Numbered from the stretch's first letter, positions 35,512 to 45,845 are shown. The stretch is DNA of 64,000 nt from Phycisphaerales bacterium (GCA_017642965.1 JAEPOJ010000016.1:1-64000), one strand, 5' to 3'. Notes: generated by a model not told the origin, from the sequence alone. Program-made: numbers and translations.

Positions 35512-37058
35512 GCCGCCTCCTTCGCAAGACTCTTGATACCGCTCGACCTGAATGTCACGCTCACCGACTGCGACTCGCTGTCGTACTCCACCCGCTCGAA
35601 TAGCAGCTTGAGCATCCTCGCCTGCTCTCGGGGGATCAGGTTGCTCCAGACCTCGTCGAAATCTTTGAGCCGACACTCCGCTTCCTTTGGATCGAGCCGC
35701 TGTGATCGCAGCCTGTCCAACTCTTCACGAAGCAGCTTCTCCCGCTTCTGATCTGCCATGATCGTCTCATTGAGCTCGGCGACCCGAGTAGTTTGATCGC
35801 CGGGCTCCCCCACCGCTCGCCGCAGTTCTCGATCGAGACGCTTGAGTTCCTTCTGGACGTCGTGCAGGTCGCGTTCGCGATCTTTCAGTTCTTGGGCGAG
35901 CACCTCATCGCTGTCACCCAGAATCTGCTTGATCAATGCCCGATCGGTCATCGCTGCTCGCGCTTCGTCGACGACCAGCTGCTCGATCGCCTGAGCGGGC
36001 AGCGAGCCGGACGGGCATGTGCACGCCCCCTTCTTGATCGAGCCCACACACCGGTAGTACCGGTACTGCTTGCGGCTCTTGCCCCTCGAAGTCGTGAAGA
36101 CATGCGTCATCGCGTGATCGCAAGACTTGCACCGCAGTAGCCCGCGCAGGATCGCCCCGTACTTGTTGCGAACCTCCTTTCCACCGGTCCTCCCGTTGTG
36201 GCTGAGTATCTTCTGCACCCGATCGAACTGCTCCTCGTCGATGATGGCCTCGTGCTCACCCGCGTACAGCTCGCCCTTATGGCTGATCATGCCCTTGTAG
36301 AGCGGGTTCTTGAGGTGGGCGTAGAGCGTCGCCTTGTCGAAGGCCTTGTCCCCGATCACCCTGCCATTCTTGGTCACCCTTCGTTTGTTTCGCCAGCCTC
36401 GTCGCTCCAGCTCCCGCACCACCGGCTGCAGTGACTGCTTCTCCAGGTACAAGGCGAAGATTTGGCGCACACGGGCCACCTCCTTGGCGTTTACTACGAG
36501 CTTGGGGCTCCCCCCGGACCGGTCCACGTCGTAGCCCAGGATCGGCACACCGCCCGCCCACTTGCCCTTGCGCTTCTGGGCGGCGATCTTGTCGCGGATC
36601 CGCTCGCCGATGATCTCCCGCTCAAACTGGGCGAAGCTCAGCAGGATGTTGAGGGTCAGCCGCCCCATCGAACTGGTGGTGTTGAACTGCTGCGTCACCG
36701 AGACAAACGACACGCCGTGTGCGTCGAAGCTCTCCATGATGCGTGAAAAGTCCATCAGTGATCGGCTGAGCCGGTCCACCTTGTACACCACCACGCAGTC
36801 GACCTTCCCGCCCTCGATATCCTTGATGAGCCGATCGAGTGATGGCCTCTCCATCGAGCCTCCCGAGAACCCGCCATCGTCGTACCGCTCGGGGAGGCAC
36901 TTCCACCCCTCCGCTTTCTGGCTCGCGATGAACGCCTCGGCACTCTCGCGCTGGGCATCGAGCGAGTTGAACTCCTGATCGAGACCCTCGTCGCTGGACT
37001 TGCGGGTATAGATGGCGCACCGGATCGTGTCCGGCTTGAGTTGCTTGGCCCTGCTCAT
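35508..37058 (-). CDS. Large serine recombinase
   Basis: The 516-residue protein has the resolvase catalytic domain with nucleophile Ser21 in YTRKSSDE, the VVYKVDRLSRS motif and the long connecting helix (FAQFEREIIGERIRDK). A recombinase domain (about 175-280), a zinc ribbon (CKSCDHAM ... GACTC, about 320-360) and a coiled coil (about 390-450) follow. This is the layout of phage and integrative-element serine integrases. It overlaps both neighbours by 4 nt. It is a second mobility system, independent of the tyrosine recombinase. Confidence 0.94.
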   Translation of the reverse strand: MSRAKQLKPDTIRCAIYTRKSSDEGLDQEFNSLDAQRESAEAFIASQKAEGWKCLPERYDDGGFSGGSMERPSLDRLIKDIEGGKVDCVVVYKVDRLSRSLMDFSRIMESFDAHGVSFVSVTQQFNTTSSMGRLTLNILLSFAQFEREIIGERIRDKIAAQKRKGKWAGGVPILGYDVDRSGGSPKLVVNAKEVARVRQIFALYLEKQSLQPVVRELERRGWRNKRRVTKNGRVIGDKAFDKATLYAHLKNPLYKGMISHKGELYAGEHEAIIDEEQFDRVQKILSHNGRTGGKEVRNKYGAILRGLLRCKSCDHAMTHVFTTSRGKSRKQYRYYRCVGSIKKGACTCPSGSLPAQAIEQLVVDEARAAMTDRALIKQILGDSDEVLAQELKDRERDLHDVQKELKRLDRELRRAVGEPGDQTTRVAELNETIMADQKREKLLREELDRLRSQRLDPKEAECRLKDFDEVWSNLIPREQARMLKLLFERVEYDSESQSVSVTFRSSGIKSLAKEAA

Positions 37059-37567
37059 GACTTCTTCCCCAGCCCGAAGAAGCGGAATCCATTGATGTGG
37101 CTGCCTGTGATGTGCTTGGCCACAGCGCTGAGCGTGTCGTAGCGCTGGCCCTCGTACTCGAAGCCCCGATCCCCATCCAGCACGACCACGCGGAGCTTCT
37201 TGCCTTTGTAGGTCCGCACGATCGCCGAGCCAGCGCTCGGGATTCGTGGGTCACGCTTGATGAAGCGGGTGGTCCGTGTCTCCGGCTCGCCGCCCTGCGG
37301 TGGGCAGACCAGCGTCTTAGGGGCCATTACGCGGATGTCGGCATCGTTGGCGAGCTCGGCCGCCCGTCGCTTCGCCCGCTCCGAGAGCCCGCCGAAGGCG
37401 TGGGCCTGGATCCGCCAAGCGTTCTTGCGGATCAGGTACTGGCGGTGCCGCGTGCGGGTTGGCTGGCCGTGCAACTGCTCGTACTTCTCGGCCAGCTGAC
37501 CCGTTGTCATCTCGTACAGCTCGGCGATCTCCGCCTCGACCATGGCCTGCTTGTCGTTCACGATCAT
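37055..37567 (-). CDS. DUF2924-domain protein
   Basis: An excellent AAGGAGG site precedes the ATG at 37567. The 170 residues follow the DUF2924 pattern: an N-terminal segment with TGQLAEKYEQLHGQPTRTRH, a basic middle with RNAWRIQAHAFGGLS and a C-terminal GFEYEGQRYDTLSAVAKHIT. This family almost always lies just before a serine recombinase and probably assists it or binds the attachment site. Start and stop overlap the neighbouring genes. Confidence 0.88.
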   Translation of the reverse strand: MIVNDKQAMVEAEIAELYEMTTGQLAEKYEQLHGQPTRTRHRQYLIRKNAWRIQAHAFGGLSERAKRRAAELANDADIRVMAPKTLVCPPQGGEPETRTTRFIKRDPRIPSAGSAIVRTYKGKKLRVVVLDGDRGFEYEGQRYDTLSAVAKHITGSHINGFRFFGLGKKS

Positions 37568-37788
37568 GATTGACCTCCTTGGGGTTTGGTGTTCCCCACA
37601 CTGAGGTCCGCATCAATCGGATCTTCAAGTCCCTCCGGTAAAGATCCAGAGACTTTCGGCGACGCCGGAATCAAGCTCGATGCGCGCACCAAGCCAACCG
37701 CGAGGATACTCGCGATCTCGTCTCGACGCTCTTGAGGTATCATGGTCTGCGGATCAGTCGTGCGATCGACGGTTCGTTTCTTCGGCAT
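37564..37788 (-). CDS. Small hypothetical protein, first gene of the recombinase module
   Basis: The start at 37788 is chosen because AAGGA lies 8 nt upstream; a longer frame back to 37941 crosses a repeat shared with 25553 and is unlikely to be translated. The 74 residues (MPKKRTVDRTTDPQ...) have no recognised domain. The stop overlaps the DUF2924 start (ATGA). Confidence 0.6.
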   Translation of the reverse strand: MPKKRTVDRTTDPQTMIPQERRDEIASILAVGLVRASSLIPASPKVSGSLPEGLEDPIDADLSVGNTKPQGGQS

Positions 37789-37817
37789 GGGATCGTCCTT
37801 GATGCGGGCGTCATTGC

Positions 37818-37874
37818 CCTCCATCAAGCACCTATGCGGTTTTGTGGAACGCTGTCCGTTTTTTCGAACTTTGT
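37818..37874. repeat. Direct repeat copy B (other copy at 25553-25609)
   Basis: The 22 nt at 37818-37839 are identical to 25553-25574, followed by about 35 similar bases. It lies 30 nt upstream of the first gene of the recombinase module, in the same orientation relative to transcription as copy A. Confidence 0.7.
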
Positions 37875-38032
37875 TGTGAGACGGTGCGATTCGGAACCTG
37901 CGAGGTTTCGTGACATACACCGAGCACAACGGTCTCTTCAACTGTGCACCGGATCTCAGAGACCCGAGAGACTTTGAAGCGTTTGGGGTACCGATCCGGT
38001 ATTGAGCGATGCGACTTTGGTTATGAAGGGCA

Positions 38033-38163
38033 CGACATCAGAGACTCGCACAGGCTGCGCAACCACGCGTAATGACACGGGAACCGCGAAGAAATAGCGA
38101 GTTCTCTCGAAGATGCACCATCTATAACAAGAAAGCCGGCGTCTTTCGACACCGGCTAATCAA

Positions 38164-38169
<6 letters not shown>
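38033..38169. repeat. tRNA-fMet downstream flank, diverged copy at 3662-3800
   Basis: CGACATCAGAGACT is identical at 38033 and 3662. About 97-99 nt further, both places carry a near-identical terminator hairpin (agaaagccgg...gacaccggc) followed by aatagcgg. The spacing and order are kept although the middle has diverged. In this copy aatagcgg is the start of the tRNA 3' end. Confidence 0.5.
38127..38156 (-). terminator. Terminator of tRNA-fMet
   Basis: The stem gccggtgtc paired with gacgccggc around gaaa (minus-strand reading) is followed by ttcttgtt, 7 nt beyond the tRNA 3' end. Confidence 0.75.
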
Positions 38170-38237
<68 letters not shown>

Positions 38238-38435
38238 ATCAGGAAGGTATTCTTCGCAGAATCATCACTGAAAGCAACCCCAAGCCAATCAAAATCTGAC
38301 GTGTGAACTGTTCGGTTTCGGGTTTTTTCCTGATGATACCCCGCATTGCCCCGAAACTCGGACACCCCGATCCGGTACAACACTGTTGCCGACGGTCGGC
38401 AACTGAGAGTACACACGAGAATCGGGAAACACCAC

Positions 38436-41400
38436 ATGAAAAAGACCACGCTGCTGATCAGCGCGGCGGGGATCGCGATGACGGCGACTCCCCTCCTCGC
38501 ACAGGATGATGAAAAGCACTCCGGGATGTTCCGTTACCCGGATGTCGGGAAAGACCACATCCTCTTTGTTTATGCGAACGACATCTGGATCGTGGATAAA
38601 AAGGGAGGCGAAGCGCGCCCCGTCGCGTCCCCGGCTGGGCAGGAGCAGCATCCGAAGTTTTCACCGGATGAAGCCCACATCGCCTTTGTAGGGAACTACG
38701 AGGGCGATCGCGATCTTTACACGGTCCCTACCGCCGGCGGGATCCCGATGCGCGTGACGCACCATCCCGCGAACGAGCGTCTGCTCGATTGGACACCCGA
38801 CGGGAACCTCCTGTTCTCCTTCAATGGGCTCAGCGGGAATCCCGCACATCAGAAGCTCTTCACCGTAGATTCGGATGGCGGAATGCCCGAAGCCATGCCC
38901 GTCCCCTACGGAGCAACGGGCAGCGTGAGCCCGGACGGGGAATGGCTCGCCTATACCCCGAACTCCCGTGATTTCAGGACTTGGAAGCGGTACCGGGGTG
39001 GCCTGGCAACCGATATCTGGCTGTTCAACCTCAACACGAATGAGTCACGCAAGGTCACGGATTGGGAAGGCACCGACACCATCCCCATGTGGCACAAGGA
39101 CATGCTCTACTACCTCTCAGATAACGGGGAGGAGGGACGCCTGAACATCTGGAGCTATAACCCGAGTAAGGATGAGCACAAGCAGATCACCAAGTTCACG
39201 GAAGACGATATCAAGTTCCCGTCCATGGGCGTGTCCGACGTCGGCCGTGCCGAGATCGTGTTCCAACTCGGTTCGCAGATCCATTTGCTCAATGTCAGCA
39301 ACGGAAAATCAAAGCCGATCGATATTTCAATCCCGGGCGCACGCGAGTCGTTGCGTCCCAAGGCAGTCGATGCCAGCAATCACATGATGTCGGGCGACAT
39401 CTCATCGACCGGCAAGCGCGTCGTCGCGGAGGCACGCGGCGACATCTGGACCGCGCCCGTTGAGAATGGCGCTCCCCGTCAGCTGACGAACTCATCTGGA
39501 GCAGCCGATCGTCTCCCATCCTGGAGCCCTGATGGACGATGGGTCTCCTACTTCTCTGATGCGGATGGTGAGTACGAGCTCTACATCACCCAGTCCGATG
39601 GGAAAGGCGAAACACGCCAGCTCACTGATGGCAATCAGACTTACTTCATGAGTTCGTCCTGGTCACCTGACTCCGAGTCGATCTATGCAGTCGACAAAGC
39701 CGGCAAGATGTACCTCGTGGATGTCGAATCGGGGGAGATGAACCACTTCGACACAGAGCCGCTCGCGAATGCTGTACAGGTGTCATGGTCGCATGATTCA
39801 CGCTGGATCACCTACGCGAAGGCATCCGAAGGATCATTCAGCAGCAGCATCTGGATCTACGACACCGAGACCGGCGATAAGCACCAGGTCACATCTGGAT
39901 TCTTCAACGATGCGAGCCCAGCATTCTCGAGCAAGGGCGACTACCTCTTTTACGCTTCGAATCGAGATTTCACGAGTCCGCAGTATGAGGATGTCGGCTC
40001 AACCTTCGTCTATGCGAATACGGGCCGCTTGATCGCTGTGCCTCTTAATACCGACGTTGAGAATGCTCAGCTTCTCGAGTCGGATGAAGAGATCTGGGAA
40101 GAAGAGTCGGAGGAGACGGAAAACGCAGAAAGCAACGAAGAGGAGAACGCGGACGAGGGTGACGAGGAGGAGGGAGCCGAGGAATCGGCATACCTCGACG
40201 GGTACGACACTGAGCACCCGCTCTGGGGCAAGTGGGAAGGCACCGCCTCCGGCTTCGCCGCCCTCGGTATGCCAACGGACGAGATCTCGTACTCACTCAT
40301 GATCATCGTCGACAATGACGGGAACATCATGGGTCAGTCCGAGTCCATGGGCGAGACCGATGACCTCGGTGATATCGTTAAGTGGAACGCGGACACCAAC
40401 GAGCTCTACATGGAGTCGACGGAGTCCGGGATGACCATTATCCAGAAGGCCACCGTCGACGGCGACACCATGACCGGCACTTGGGAAATCAAGGGCATGG
40501 GCATGTCTGGCACGTGGAAAGGCCGGCGCACCAGCTCGGACATCTCTGAGGAAGAACTCGGCGAGGTCGTCAAGGACTCGGGCGAAGCGTCCGAGACCGT
40601 CCAGATCGACCTCGAGAACTTCGAGTCCCGCGCGTACGACCTCGGCGTTGCATCGGGCAACTTCCGGAATCTCGCCAGCAACGATAAGGGCGAGCTGCTC
40701 TACATCCGTCAAGGCAACAATGGCGCTTCGCTCAAGCTGATTGATCCGCGTGCGGACGAGCCGAGCGAGAAGACCGTGCTCGGCATGGCTTTCGGGTTCA
40801 GTGTTTCCGGTGACGGGAAGAAGCTCGTCGCCCAGACACCCGGCGGTTTCGCCGTTGTCGATGCGAAGCCCGGTCAGAGCGCTAAGCCGCTCAACTTCAA
40901 TCTCCGCACCACGGTCAACCTCCGTGAGGAGTGGAAGGAACTCGTGACGGACGCGTGGCGTCGCTTCCGCGATTTCTTCTACGTCGAGAACATGCACGGC
41001 GTGGACTGGGACGCGGTTCTGGCTCACTATCTCCCGATGGTGGACGACGCCGTCTCACGAGAGGATGTCTCCTACATCATCGGTGAGATGATCTCAGAGC
41101 TCAACGTCGGGCATGCCTACTACTCGGGCGGGGATACCGAAGGGCAGCCGAGCACGAACATCGGGCTTCTCGGCGCAGAGTACGAAGTCGCTGAGGGCGA
41201 CGAGCGTTCGGGGTACCGGATCACCAAGATCTACCGCGGCGCACCGTGGGATACCGATGCGCTGGGCCCACTATCCCAGCACGGACTCGGCGTCTCGGAA
41301 GGTGACATCATCACGGCTGTCAACGGTGCCGCGATTGATACGAGCAAGGACATCTGGGCTTCGTTCATCGGGCTTGCTGGCAAGCCAACGACCCTCACGA

Positions 41401-42167
41401 TCGTCTCCTCGCTCGACGGTGACGAGGAAACCATCAACGAACGCGAGGTCACACTCAGACCTATCGGCTCCGAGTTCGGGCTCCGGTATCGCGCGTGGGT
41501 TGAATCCAACCGCAAGTATGTCGAAGAGCACTCCGACGGCAAGATCGGGTACATCTATGTCCCCAACACCGGCGTGCAGGGCCAGAACGAGCTGTTCCGT
41601 CAGTTCTATGGCCAGATCGGCAAGGAAGCCCTCATGATCGACGAGCGCTGGAACGGAGGCGGGCAGATCCCCAATCGGTTCATCGAGTTGCTCAACCGTC
41701 CACGCACCAACTACTGGTACCGTCGCGATGGTGCGGACTGGCCGTGGCCGTACGACTCGCACCAGGGTCCCAAGGCGATGCTCATCAACGGCAATGCCGG
41801 GTCCGGTGGTGATATGTTCCCGTGGCTCTTCAAGCACCACGGGCTCGGCAAGCTCATCGGCACCAGGACCTGGGGCGGGCTCGTCGGTATCTCCGGCGTT
41901 CCACAGCTCATCGACGGCGGGAATGTCTCGGTCCCCAACTTCGGTTTCTACGAGCTCGATGGTTCATGGGGCATCGAGGGACACGGCGTCGATCCCGATA
42001 TCGAGGTTGACATCGACCCGACCGCGGCTCTCGACGGACGGGACCCGCAGCTTGATGCGGCGATCGAGCACCTGCTCGAAGAGATCAAGACCAACGGGTA
42101 CACCCCTGCCGATCGCCCGACACCACCTGTCCGCACCGGCATCGGTATCTCGGATGAGGACAAGTAA
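38436..42167 (+). CDS. Tricorn-type serine protease, first of a pair
   Basis: The start at 38436 gives a signal peptide (1-22, ending PLLAQ). The 1243 residues show beta-propeller repeats of the TolB/WD type (HPKFSPDEAHIAF, RLPSWSPDGRWVSYFSD), an acidic insert (about 547-586) and an inserted domain (about 588-695, WGKWEGTASG ... GTWKGRR, lipocalin-like). The tricorn core follows with His in NVGHAYYSGG, a PDZ domain (VSEGDIITAVNG) and the nucleophile Ser in NAGSGGD (about 1121) before GTRTWGG. It is predicted to trim peptides outside the cytoplasm. It is convergent with its paralogue at 42253-45780. Confidence 0.88.
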   Translation: MKKTTLLISAAGIAMTATPLLAQDDEKHSGMFRYPDVGKDHILFVYANDIWIVDKKGGEARPVASPAGQEQHPKFSPDEAHIAFVGNYEGDRDLYTVPTAGGIPMRVTHHPANERLLDWTPDGNLLFSFNGLSGNPAHQKLFTVDSDGGMPEAMPVPYGATGSVSPDGEWLAYTPNSRDFRTWKRYRGGLATDIWLFNLNTNESRKVTDWEGTDTIPMWHKDMLYYLSDNGEEGRLNIWSYNPSKDEHKQITKFTEDDIKFPSMGVSDVGRAEIVFQLGSQIHLLNVSNGKSKPIDISIPGARESLRPKAVDASNHMMSGDISSTGKRVVAEARGDIWTAPVENGAPRQLTNSSGAADRLPSWSPDGRWVSYFSDADGEYELYITQSDGKGETRQLTDGNQTYFMSSSWSPDSESIYAVDKAGKMYLVDVESGEMNHFDTEPLANAVQVSWSHDSRWITYAKASEGSFSSSIWIYDTETGDKHQVTSGFFNDASPAFSSKGDYLFYASNRDFTSPQYEDVGSTFVYANTGRLIAVPLNTDVENAQLLESDEEIWEEESEETENAESNEEENADEGDEEEGAEESAYLDGYDTEHPLWGKWEGTASGFAALGMPTDEISYSLMIIVDNDGNIMGQSESMGETDDLGDIVKWNADTNELYMESTESGMTIIQKATVDGDTMTGTWEIKGMGMSGTWKGRRTSSDISEEELGEVVKDSGEASETVQIDLENFESRAYDLGVASGNFRNLASNDKGELLYIRQGNNGASLKLIDPRADEPSEKTVLGMAFGFSVSGDGKKLVAQTPGGFAVVDAKPGQSAKPLNFNLRTTVNLREEWKELVTDAWRRFRDFFYVENMHGVDWDAVLAHYLPMVDDAVSREDVSYIIGEMISELNVGHAYYSGGDTEGQPSTNIGLLGAEYEVAEGDERSGYRITKIYRGAPWDTDALGPLSQHGLGVSEGDIITAVNGAAIDTSKDIWASFIGLAGKPTTLTIVSSLDGDEETINEREVTLRPIGSEFGLRYRAWVESNRKYVEEHSDGKIGYIYVPNTGVQGQNELFRQFYGQIGKEALMIDERWNGGGQIPNRFIELLNRPRTNYWYRRDGADWPWPYDSHQGPKAMLINGNAGSGGDMFPWLFKHHGLGKLIGTRTWGGLVGISGVPQLIDGGNVSVPNFGFYELDGSWGIEGHGVDPDIEVDIDPTAALDGRDPQLDAAIEHLLEEIKTNGYTPADRPTPPVRTGIGISDEDK

Positions 42168-42192
42168 GACCTGACACACGTCAGTGATACAT

Positions 42193-42229
42193 AAAAGCCC
42201 CGCGATCGTCAGATCGCGGGGCTTGTTTC
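42193..42229. terminator. Bidirectional terminator between the tricorn-like genes
   Basis: A 12-bp perfect stem (42195-42206 with 42213-42224, aagccccgcgat) with a 6-nt loop is flanked by T-rich on the plus and AAAA on the left side, so it can stop both convergent transcripts. Confidence 0.8.
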
Positions 42230-42252
42230 ATGCTCCAAGGGAGACCGGAGGA

Positions 42253-45200
42253 TCAGTTGTCGATTCGACCGAGCAGCTCTTCAACCGCGGCCTCGAGCTG
42301 CGGATCACGACCCGCTGCTTCATCTGATGGAGTCTGGGGAACATCGATGTCCGGCTTGGCACCGTTGTTCTCCATATCCGTCCCGTCTGGGAGGTACCAC
42401 CCGCGGAATGGGCGTCGAACCGTCGTTCCATCGATGAGCGAGAACGAGCCGGTCGAGATCACGCCGCCGAAGGTCTGCGTCCCGATCAGCGTGCCACGGT
42501 TCGCGGTGCGGATCGAGTGAGCAAAGATCTCTGCGTTCGAGAATGAGTGCTGGTTGATCAGCACGTTGATCGGGCGTGAATACGCGTAGATCAGCCTGCG
42601 ATCACGCGGGTAGTTATCCGGCTGGACTTTATCCGGGTCGGCACCGCGCGGGATGGTGTAGGCGTGATTGGGTGCGGTTAGCGATGCGAGCAGGATATCC
42701 GTCGTCCAGCCTCCACCGTTATCGCGGACATCGATAATCAGCCCTTCCTTCCCATGGGCTGCGGCATACAGATCACGCTCGTAATCACGTACCTCCGCGA
42801 GCCCCATGCCGCGGATGTGGAGGTATCCCAGACGTCCGTTCGAGAGTTCCTCCACCTCGGCGCGACGCTTCATCACCTCGTCCTCGTAACGCAGGATCGA
42901 AGCACGTCCAAAGGAAGTGGGCGTCACCAACGCGAGCCTCGATGCTCCTTCACTACTCTCAGACGGGATGTACTCGATCAGCACCTCATCGCCGGACATG
43001 TGCGCCATCGCCTGATGCAGGTCCTTGAGTTGACCGTTGTCGTCCACGAGACGATTCTCACCAATCGCCACGATGACATCGCCGACACTCGGTGCGTTCT
43101 TCATCTCGTCGATCGGTCCACCCTTGATGATTGCTTCGATACGGTACCCGTTCTGGACTGGGGTGAAATCGATCCCGAGGTAACCGTTGCCCGCCGAGCC
43201 GGCCGAGTAGCCGTCGCCGCCTCGTGTCGCAGTGTGCGAGCCGTCGACTTCGCCCCACATGAGATCCATCAATCGCGTAAACGATTCCTGAGTCCGCGTC
43301 TGCATCACCAGCTCACGATATCGCGCGGAAATGGCCGCCCAATCCAGGCCCTTCATTGTGGGGTGGTAGAAGTACAGACCGAAACGGCTGGAGGCCTCAT
43401 GAAACTTCTGAGCGAGCTCCGCTTCTCGATCGATCGTGATTGTCGCATCGATCGGCAGGCTCGTTGTCTTCCCGCCAGTCGGGCTCGTCGTCGCGGCCTG
43501 ACCACCTGAAACGAAGCTCAGGGTCTTCCCGTTCAGCGAGAGGCGAGGGTCACCAACACCGCCGGACTTAATCGTTTTCCGATCACGCCCACGATGATCC
43601 ACGCTCACGTAGCTGCGACTCCCATCGATAACCGTCGAGAAGACGACCCGATCCGAGCCCGGAGTAAGCAGCAGGTCTGATTCAGACTCGGGGGTTGACG
43701 TGAGCCGGCGTATCCGCAGGTATGCATCGTCGGCGTCGAACTCGAGCGTCTTGTGTTCTTCATCACCGGCTTCCGCGTCATCCTCCCCTTCATCATCGAA
43801 GCTCACAGGATCGATCGGCTTGAGCTTACCAGCTGCGGCTGCCGCGTCCTTGATGTACTGGTCGAGTTCATACCCGGCCATACCCTCAAGCTCTCGATCG
43901 AGGAAAACGGCGTACACATCGAACGCCCAGTTCTCGTTGTCACGATCGGACAGGAAAGTCAGCACCTTACCGTCGTGCGATAGCTGGGGAGAATGATCGA
44001 TATCCGGATGGCGAGAGATGTTCATGGGCTCGGGGAGTTCACCGTCCTCGCCGGGGCGCGTATCAACGATGAAAACATCCGCATTAAAATCGAGGTCCTG
44101 CGCCGCGACGACGAGATGACGCGAATCAGACGCCCACTGGACATCGGGGTCGGACCAGAGTTCCATGATCACCCGGTCGTCGCCAGACTTAAGATCACGA
44201 ATCACGATATCGCCGCGATCCCGCAGGAACATGAGCTTGCTGCCGTCTGGCGAGGGGAGCGGGTTGTACACCAGCGAATCTGACTCGATCACCGGAGAGA
44301 TCTCAAACCGCAGAGCCTCGCTCCAACGCTTGGCGTGATCGACCTTCGGTTCTTTCTGCTCGTCCTCAGCGTCTTCATCAGTTTCCGTATCGGTTTCAGC
44401 CTCGAGTGTTGCCTCATCGCCTGCGTCTTCGTCATCATCCGTCGAGGGCTCTTCGGCGGACTCCGCCTCCTCACCCTCCGGCTGCCCCCCGTCCTCAGCT
44501 TCGTCAGTCTCGGGTTCTGGCTCGGGTTCGGGGTTCAGATCCTCACGCGTGAGTGAGACCGTGACCTCGTAGATGTTCCCAAGCGATTCGCCGTCGTCCG
44601 CGGTGTAGTACAGCCTGGTGCCATCAGGCGACCAGACAATGTCACGCTCACGGAACGGGGTGTCCGTCACACGGATCGTCGGGTGGTCGTCGCTTGTCGA
44701 GCGAATGAACAGCTCACCACGGGCAATCTGTGCGACCGCTTTCCCCGAAGGATGCACCGCCGCTTCCGAGACTTCGCGTGAGATGTTTTTGCGATACGTG
44801 TCACCGATCGCGAGGTCCTCCGCGAGGGTCAGGTCGACCGCGACGGGCTTGGCACGATCATTCGTCAGATCGAGCGTGTACAAGGTGTTCCACACGACAA
44901 AGACCGCCGTTGAGCCATCGGCAGACACCTGCAGATCTCGCACGCCGTGAGCGATTGTGTCGGAGGTGCTGCTCGACGGCTTGAAATGCGTCAGCTGACG
45001 CACCGCGCCAGCGTCCTGATCCGTCTTCCCCGGCGCGAGTCGAACCAGGTTGTACTGGCCGTCCCGGCTCGAAATGTACACCATCGACCCATCTGGGAGA
45101 ATGCAAGGCTCAAAGTCGTTCCCGTCGAACTGGGTCAGCTGCGCAAAGCTGTCTGTGCTCGGCGAGTACCTGAAGATATCGATGTTTCCCGGTCCGCGAT

Positions 45201-45780
45201 AGGCCACGCGGTGCGGGTAGTAGTAGCCACGTACAAAGTAGATATCCTCGGTATCGGCGTGCGTGGCTGGTCCACGCCCGAACGCGTCAGTGACACGTTC
45301 CATCGGACCGCCATCGATCGAAGCCGAGTACATCCGTGGATGGCGGTAGATCTCGCGGTACAGATACGCAGAGAAAAGCACACGCTTCCCGTCCTGACTG
45401 AAGCCACCGAGCATCATCGACCGGTCGGACTCCGTGATCCTCTCGATCTCACCCGGTGCCACTCGATCGCCGTCCCGGATCAGATCGAGCGTGTACAGGT
45501 TCTGGGCACCGTCGCGGTTCGACTCGAAGACGACTTTCGACCCGTCGTGCGAGAATCTCGACTGTCCCTCAATCCCGGGGTGCACAGTGAGTCGTTCCGC
45601 GACTCCACCGGAACGTGGCACGCTCCAGAGATCCCCCGCCGCCGAGAAGACGATGTGCGACGCATCGGGTGATATGGATGGATACTGAATCAGCCCCTGA
45701 CGATTGTCCTGCGCCGTCGCAGACGCGGCAGACACGCCAGCCAACATGAGCAGGGTTGAGATACGTGAACGAATAGACAT
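42253..45780 (-). CDS. Tricorn-type serine protease, second of a pair
   Basis: The start at 45780 follows GGAGGAG and opens into a signal peptide (about 1-23). The 1175 residues contain beta-propeller repeats (QYPSISPDASHIVFSAAGDL, then DIVWSPDGTRLYYT), a long acidic insert (about 412-483), a tricorn core domain with His in VDGSHTATR, a PDZ domain and a peptidase domain with the likely nucleophile Ser in HSFSNAE followed by GTQTFGG. It is an extracytoplasmic peptidase related to, but well diverged from, the convergent neighbour. Confidence 0.87.
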   Translation of the reverse strand: MSIRSRISTLLMLAGVSAASATAQDNRQGLIQYPSISPDASHIVFSAAGDLWSVPRSGGVAERLTVHPGIEGQSRFSHDGSKVVFESNRDGAQNLYTLDLIRDGDRVAPGEIERITESDRSMMLGGFSQDGKRVLFSAYLYREIYRHPRMYSASIDGGPMERVTDAFGRGPATHADTEDIYFVRGYYYPHRVAYRGPGNIDIFRYSPSTDSFAQLTQFDGNDFEPCILPDGSMVYISSRDGQYNLVRLAPGKTDQDAGAVRQLTHFKPSSSTSDTIAHGVRDLQVSADGSTAVFVVWNTLYTLDLTNDRAKPVAVDLTLAEDLAIGDTYRKNISREVSEAAVHPSGKAVAQIARGELFIRSTSDDHPTIRVTDTPFRERDIVWSPDGTRLYYTADDGESLGNIYEVTVSLTREDLNPEPEPEPETDEAEDGGQPEGEEAESAEEPSTDDDEDAGDEATLEAETDTETDEDAEDEQKEPKVDHAKRWSEALRFEISPVIESDSLVYNPLPSPDGSKLMFLRDRGDIVIRDLKSGDDRVIMELWSDPDVQWASDSRHLVVAAQDLDFNADVFIVDTRPGEDGELPEPMNISRHPDIDHSPQLSHDGKVLTFLSDRDNENWAFDVYAVFLDRELEGMAGYELDQYIKDAAAAAGKLKPIDPVSFDDEGEDDAEAGDEEHKTLEFDADDAYLRIRRLTSTPESESDLLLTPGSDRVVFSTVIDGSRSYVSVDHRGRDRKTIKSGGVGDPRLSLNGKTLSFVSGGQAATTSPTGGKTTSLPIDATITIDREAELAQKFHEASSRFGLYFYHPTMKGLDWAAISARYRELVMQTRTQESFTRLMDLMWGEVDGSHTATRGGDGYSAGSAGNGYLGIDFTPVQNGYRIEAIIKGGPIDEMKNAPSVGDVIVAIGENRLVDDNGQLKDLHQAMAHMSGDEVLIEYIPSESSEGASRLALVTPTSFGRASILRYEDEVMKRRAEVEELSNGRLGYLHIRGMGLAEVRDYERDLYAAAHGKEGLIIDVRDNGGGWTTDILLASLTAPNHAYTIPRGADPDKVQPDNYPRDRRLIYAYSRPINVLINQHSFSNAEIFAHSIRTANRGTLIGTQTFGGVISTGSFSLIDGTTVRRPFRGWYLPDGTDMENNGAKPDIDVPQTPSDEAAGRDPQLEAAVEELLGRIDN

Positions 45781-45845
45781 GCAGACTCCTCCGTGGATGA
45801 GCGCGATTCCGATGTCGTGAAGGGATGAACGCACGGATCGCCGAA

